Assembly: GCA_014529385.2 (NCBI GenBank)
Contig: CM043942.1
Span: forward strand, 60,341,684 to 60,405,683
Origin: Adiantum capillus-veneris
Taxonomy: Eukaryota; Streptophyta; Polypodiopsida; Polypodiales; Pteridaceae
Direction: 5' to 3'
Length of the DNA: 64,000 nt
Shown here: in pieces, positions 58,536 to 64,000 of the stretch
Position numbering within the stretch: position 1 is the stretch's first letter
Layout of the letters: each line of letters opens with the position of its first letter
Program-made: the position numbers and the translations under genes
Notes under the pieces: generated by a model
Told to the model about the DNA's origin: nothing
Database searches by the model: none
Seen by the model: the letters and a program-made list of their open reading frames with translations, nothing else

Positions 58536-60672
58536 AACTCAATATAAAAGTGTATGAAGAAATCGAAAACTTTATTCAATTCAATAATGTTTTTATTATA
58601 GGATACATACTTTAAATTTCTTAAGCTAGTATGTTGGACTGCTAGACAAGTATTAAGATCGTACCTATAAAATAGAAAATAGGTAGTTTCTAGAGATACT
58701 AATTGGTTGATTGTTATGTTTCCAAACATCAAGGATGGATGCTTGTGGCATATGGCTTTCTAATGTGAGTTGGTCAAGTCTTGAGAGTGATTCTATAAAT
58801 AGGACTCATTGGCTCATAAAGAATTCATTGTGTGATCACCCACAACTAGACTCAAGGCCCATCACGGTCCTACCCACTCACCTAGGGTGGTGTGAGCTAG
58901 CAGTATGGGATGTCAAATCTTGAGGTAGGGACTTAGCCACCAAGATGTAGGATCCTAGGCTTGAGGGAGAGTCTATATTGGCTTTATGGCTGGCATGTTT
59001 ATTTGATGTATTTCCTTATGATTGTTCAGTGTATGCATGTATAGATTTATGTGTAAGAGGTTTGCCTAATGTATTTCCTTGTGATTGTTTAGTGTAGCAT
59101 GTATAGATTGTGTCTTGTCATATGAGTAGGATAAAATCTAGAAGGGGACTAACATTAGTATTAGAGATTATTCTTGATTCATGTGACCTTGTGACATGTT
59201 AAAATACACTAGATCTCATGGGACCAGGACGGTTCAACCTAATAGGCTTTCCCCACTCCTCACATAGTGTAGAATTCTCTTCACTTCAAATTCATGAACT
59301 CTTTACATGCATATATAGGCTTCAAAAAACTAGTTCTAAAAATAGCCTTGTGCACAGTACTTGATTATACTCTAAAATACCCCTATCAAGTGTTATGCAC
59401 TCTTTAGTTTGGCTTCTGGATTCATATCCACCTTTGTTGATGTGCTTGTTGCTTGTTTAGGTGATTTTAGGTTTTCAACCTTTATGGATTATACCCTCCT
59501 TGTGATTTTTGTTTGCTAGAAGCTTGTCCTTCTACTAAAGGCTTATCTTGGTTTTGTAGATTAAAAAATAGGAGTACTTTATGATTTACTTATGCAACTA
59601 TGTATGTGCCATGTTGTGAAGGGGGTCTTAACTCATCATGGAGTCAGTGTCTACCCTTTTACAAAATGAATTTTGCAACAAAAACTTTCCAATTTCTATA
59701 AGAAGAAAAAAACCTTTAAAAAAATGAACCTCAATATGTTGAAGTTTCATAGAGCATCAAAGCTTGCATCTTGTTCTTTGCCTTCTTCATATGTTCACAT
59801 ATTCTTTTGCCTCCTTCAACCACATGGTTGTTGCAAATAATCCCACATAGAAGTTTCTAGAAGTATCTCTAAGGTAAATGAACAAAGTATTTCCCTTACT
59901 CCACTCAAAAGGAAGTAGGAAATGGGCTCCTTCAACCAAGAAAGAGCTCTCAAGAGACATTGGTGTATGTAGATAATTTTCTGTCTCTTTAAAAAATTAT
60001 AAAGTAAAAAACTTCAAGACCCAAAAAAAAACCATTTTGATCCATTGCTCAAAGCAAGATCTTGAGGGCACAAGCTCCTCCAAAAGGGGGGTAAAATCCT
60101 AGGTCTCTTGATCAATATTATTTTGGATCTCTTGATGAAGCTATAGCTCTTTTGGTTCCAAAAATTTTCTATCAAATGTGTGCATACGAGCAGGAAAACA
60201 AAAAAACACTCACAATTTTGTCACTGGTCTTTTATCCAATTGTCAAATTCTCTATGCTCAAAAGTCATGAACTCTTTACATATGTATATAGGATTAAAAG
60301 CCATGGTTTTCTTAAAGCCTAAATTTGAAAATAACCCTTATGTATATCACTTGATTATCCTCTACACATAGAGCAATATCGAATATCACTAGTGGGAAGG
60401 ACAGTAAGGAGGCACATTCAAGCCAGTGATCAAGATTTTACTTGACAAGATCCTTATTCTTTTGGACAATGCAATGATGGAGATACTATTTTTATAAGAG
60501 TTTGTTCCATTGCTCTTATAATTCTCCATTTTCTTTGCTTGATAATTGTCCAATTTGGTGATATTCTTGTTACTATCTATTGGGGACATGGAACTGCATG
60601 TACTTGCTTGTCGGCTTATCTAGAACACAGACCATATGGGAGATACACATAGTTGAATACACCTTCTCTACT

Positions 60673-60739
<67 letters not shown>

Positions 60740-61370
60740 TTGAGGTGGTGCCACGCACTTTACATGATAAAAAATGAGAGAAGTCTTATTCCCACCCCAC
60801 AATTTTTTGTGTGTTTCAAACTAAAATAAAAATAACAAGGTAAAAATGGAGAGAATATACAAAAAGATAGAAGGTGGTTACCTCATGAAGATGTAACTTC
60901 CTCCTCAAGCCTTCCACCCCCTATAAATTCAAGTTCCCCATCTTTCATCCCCCATTCTCATTATGTTGCTTCTCTCAAGTTTATCACTCTCTCATGTGTC
61001 CTTGCTCACAATGGCCTCTTTTGAGTCTCACCACTTTTAGTCAGGAAACGCACGACAATGGAGGATACTCTTATGAATCCTCCCAACTCTGGACACTTGC
61101 ATGGATGCCATATTGAGAACTCTATTTTTATATCTCCTACTTTTAATATGTCACTTGTAGTCATGCTTCATGCATAGCTTCAAGATTTGCAATGCGATCT
61201 CTGAAAGATGAAATAATCGATGCATGACCAACCTAAACTCATGGTTGGCAAGGTAGATATATTTGTACAAATACAATGATGTTTAATGTATTGGGGAAAT
61301 AGAAATCATTTGGCAAGAAAAGGTGTATTTGTGGTGAGTTGGACTACATTTGGAAAAATTTCCAATCTAT
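58536..61370. other. intergenic DNA, no gene; (AG)n and small duplications
   Basis: (AG)n at about 60677-60736. A block with ATGAACTCTTTACAT, TATATAGG and later CACTTGATTA occurs near 59295 and again near 60268. A block with GTATTTCCTT(A/G)TGATTGTT occurs at 59009 and 59070. No coding frame is convincing. Confidence 0.6.
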
Positions 61371-63781
61371 TGATAGCCGTTTTTCGGCTTTCCATAATTG
61401 CCATAGTAAGCTACCTCACCCTATCAAATCACTCAAACATTTTGGTTATCCCTACCATTTCACTGTACATAGGCGTGTGTGAGTTAGGGACTTTCTCCAT
61501 ATTTTCTTAAAAACCCTCAATTAGCTAGTCACTGGGCTAGTTGAGCCAAAAAAAATTAAAAAAATATAAAAATATTATGGCCCATTTGTGTGTAAATATT
61601 TCATTGTATATAGGGCCTAAATAAAAGTATTTTTCATAATTATTTTGGTATTTATTTAAATATTTATACTTAGGTGTGTGTTATTTATGCTATGTACATT
61701 GACTCACCATTACCATATTTTTTCTTACCATTTTTTATACTCTTTATTCCATAAAAAAATAATTTCATGCAAGCTTCTCTTATTTTTGGTGTAACTCTTA
61801 TTTTTGGTGTAACTCTATGCCAACAAAAATCCAAAAAAACTAGTTCTATTTATGTGTATATTTTTTCACTATTGTGATTTTTTCCTTCCTACATCTATTC
61901 TCTATTACTCTCATAAATTAGACCACCAAAAATATTCATCTTTTTATGGTAGACTTATAATGAGAGATTTATTCTGACCCCTTTATATTTTTTCCACCTA
62001 TATTATTTATATTTGACATATACATATTTTTTTAGACCCCTAAATAATTGATTTTTCTTAGTTGTACTATTCACTTATATGATGATCTCAACAATATCTT
62101 CAATGATAGACCTACCAAATAAGGTCAAGGATATGTGGCATGCATGCATGCACCATGGGGAGCTCACTTTTGGAGGTATTCAAAAGAATTATCCAAAGAA
62201 GGATCTCACAAGGACTTTGTGCAGTGGAAAAAACAGTCGATTTCGCTGAATTTTTAAAGATCACATTCTCTCCGAATTTGAAAAGGTGATACAAACAAAA
62301 GTTGTAGCTCGTAAGCTAAACTTTTACCTCAAAGTTTTTCATATTTTTTTGAGCTACGAGCTGTGAGCTATGATTTTATTGGTGGACCCCACTTTGCCCA
62401 TGCTATGCAGCCACACTCCCTCTTCCACTTTATCATTTTCCTCTTTCACACACACTTCTCCACTCATCATCTCTACCTCTCTCACCACTCCTCTTTGCAC
62501 CCTACTCACCTTCTTCTCAACCTTGAAGAAGAAGAGAAACCATGGTGAACTCGTGTCTCCTACACACACTTCCATTCCAAAATTGACCACCTAGTCTCAT
62601 TTTTTCTCATCCATATTACCCATATCTATAAAAAAAACCACAAAATTCAGCCTCTTCTCTTGAAAGACAGCATCATGGTGATTGATTACTCACGTTCACT
62701 TACCTTGGCCTTCAAGGAAGGTCAAGAGTGGAGAAAAAATGTACCGTCAAAGCTAGTGGACCGTCAACAAGCGTCAAAATTGACTCTACTCAAGACACTT
62801 GGAGCATCAACATTGTAAGAAATCCATGTTTTCTTACCTATTAAGAGCTTTTCTTCGTTATTTGTATCTTACATGGATACTCCCATTGTAAATATCCAAT
62901 TCCATTTGTAAATCAATAAAAATACTAACTCTACTAATTTACTAACACTAACCTACTATGAAAAGTCCTATCACCTCCACTTCGCTCCTCTCTCTCTTCT
63001 TCATCTATCCACACCAACTTCTTGATAATTCCAAGAAAAAGAAATTAGATAAGTGCTGAAAATCTAACCCAACCATGGTTAGAGGAGTAACCCTAGCCTT
63101 CAAAATTGCTATAAAAGGAGGGTGTAACTAGCACAAAAAGGGAGAGCCATAAGCAAGAGCACTATGCTATAGCTTGAGAAGCCAAACTCAAGCTCTCTAG
63201 AAGGAGCTCTTGAGTGGAAGCTCATTGTCTTATGCATATGCATGTGTTGTATTAGGGGTGATTAGCAAGGGAACTCTATGCCATTGTAAGAGAGAGAGTG
63301 ATCATTCAATTGAGAGTTGGAAATCATTCATTTCTCCTACTAGTGTAAGCCCAACATTTGCTGAATCAAGGAAGGTGGATTTTGACTAAGCTTGGATACT
63401 TTGTCTCTCTTCCAACGTGAAGTAATGGACAACAATGATGTGTAAGTGTGTTGGTGTTTTTTTTAAAAAGTTCTTGATAGCTTGTGTCTGGGTGTTGTCA
63501 TCAATTTAGCCATAAATCCCACATACTGTAAGAGGGCCACAGGGTGGAGAGGACTCCCCTAGCCTTAAGACAGTGATTGGGGTGGCTTTTCTTGTGATGT
63601 GTTGTGGTGTAATTTACTCAAGATATGTTGAACAAATACTAATCTCACTTTGATTGGTCATGACAGATTTGTAAGAAGGTATTAATGCAACAAGCATCCC
63701 CTCCCCCTTTCTCTCTCTTTCTTACATATATATTTGTGTTTGCTTGATCATTGCCGATACATTTCAAAGCAGCCCAAGCAC

Positions 63782-63854
<73 letters not shown>

Positions 63855-64000
63855 ACTCGTCCTAGTTCGCATCCAAAACTAGGTGGTACCCCAAATTTGT
63901 GTGGGGTTAGGTTGCGGGTTTGTGTGTGTGTTTGTTTTTTTTGCCAATCCCAACCCAATTGAGCAACATGGGAGCCTAGAAGAGTGCTTAGAGGCCACTC
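61371..64000 (+). mobile_element. second large LTR of the same family, cut by the window edge
   Basis: Colinear with 55591-58256, including TATA box (63110-63117), CT microsatellite (63783-63851) and the final GGAGCCT...AGAG block. About 28 bp are missing beyond the window. It carries a private 18-bp duplication (TTATTTTTGGTGTAACTC, 61780-61815). Whether an internal region follows cannot be seen. Confidence 0.7.

Noticed and set aside
58285-61370. A single LTR element with 3.1-kb interior between the two large LTRs
   Set aside because: No PBS after 58284 and no PPT before 61371; the first LTR has its own TSD in a tandem repeat.

Overview
The window looks like repeat-dominated nuclear DNA of a land plant with a large genome. 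It holds one convincing host gene in 64 kb, several generations of Ty1/copia and Ty3/gypsy LTR retrotransposons, LINE remnants, and very long CT, AT and GT microsatellites. A fern, lycophyte or gymnosperm fits best, but the sequence does not decide between them. Nothing looks bacterial or organellar, and I see no intact tRNA or rRNA gene.

Layout. About 1-15630 is a nested insertion. A minus-strand gypsy element ('gypsy X', integrase at about 880-1155 and 15135-15630) was split by a plus-strand copia element ('copia A', 1156-15134, TSD AACTT). Copia A was itself split by a plus-strand gypsy-like element ('gypsy B1', 5068-14477, TSD AACCT). 15676-17205 holds a small minisatellite, a 40-bp duplication and decayed coding-like DNA. 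17206-20304 is a second, minus-strand member of the copia A family ('copia D'). 20305-22799 is mostly unassigned and ends in LTR-like DNA related to the large LTRs at 55-64 kb. 22804-30113 is a second gypsy B element ('B2') that has lost its 3' half. It is fused to a third family member, minus-strand 'copia C' (30113-34778). 35450-38250 holds two LINE fragments in opposite orientation. 38250-42220 is AT-rich, microsatellite-rich DNA with SINE-like pieces and a 257-bp tandem duplication.

42223-47484 is a structurally complete, recent copia element ('copia-2', minus strand) with 325-bp LTRs, TSD TATGC, PBS, PPT and one long gag-pol frame broken by only two stop codons. The single host gene follows at 48426-49542: a two-exon GH17 glucan endo-1,3-beta-glucosidase with a signal peptide, TATA box, a GCC-box core and a poly(A) signal.

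49700-55400 is intergenic and includes a minus-strand LINE remnant (51380-53050). A 2.7-kb solo LTR (55591-58284) sits inside an older tandem repeat of about 116 bp. A second copy of that LTR starts at 61371 and runs off the window.

How the parts work together: almost everything is transposon sediment at different stages of decay. Copia-2 and the beta-glucanase gene are the only parts that look recently or currently functional. I found no clear novel multi-gene system. The most unusual items are the gypsy B family (gag and protease-like regions but no visible reverse transcriptase, a non-canonical zinc knuckle and extra ORFs), the CpG-deamination pattern in the copia-2 LTRs, and the large LTR splitting a tandem array.
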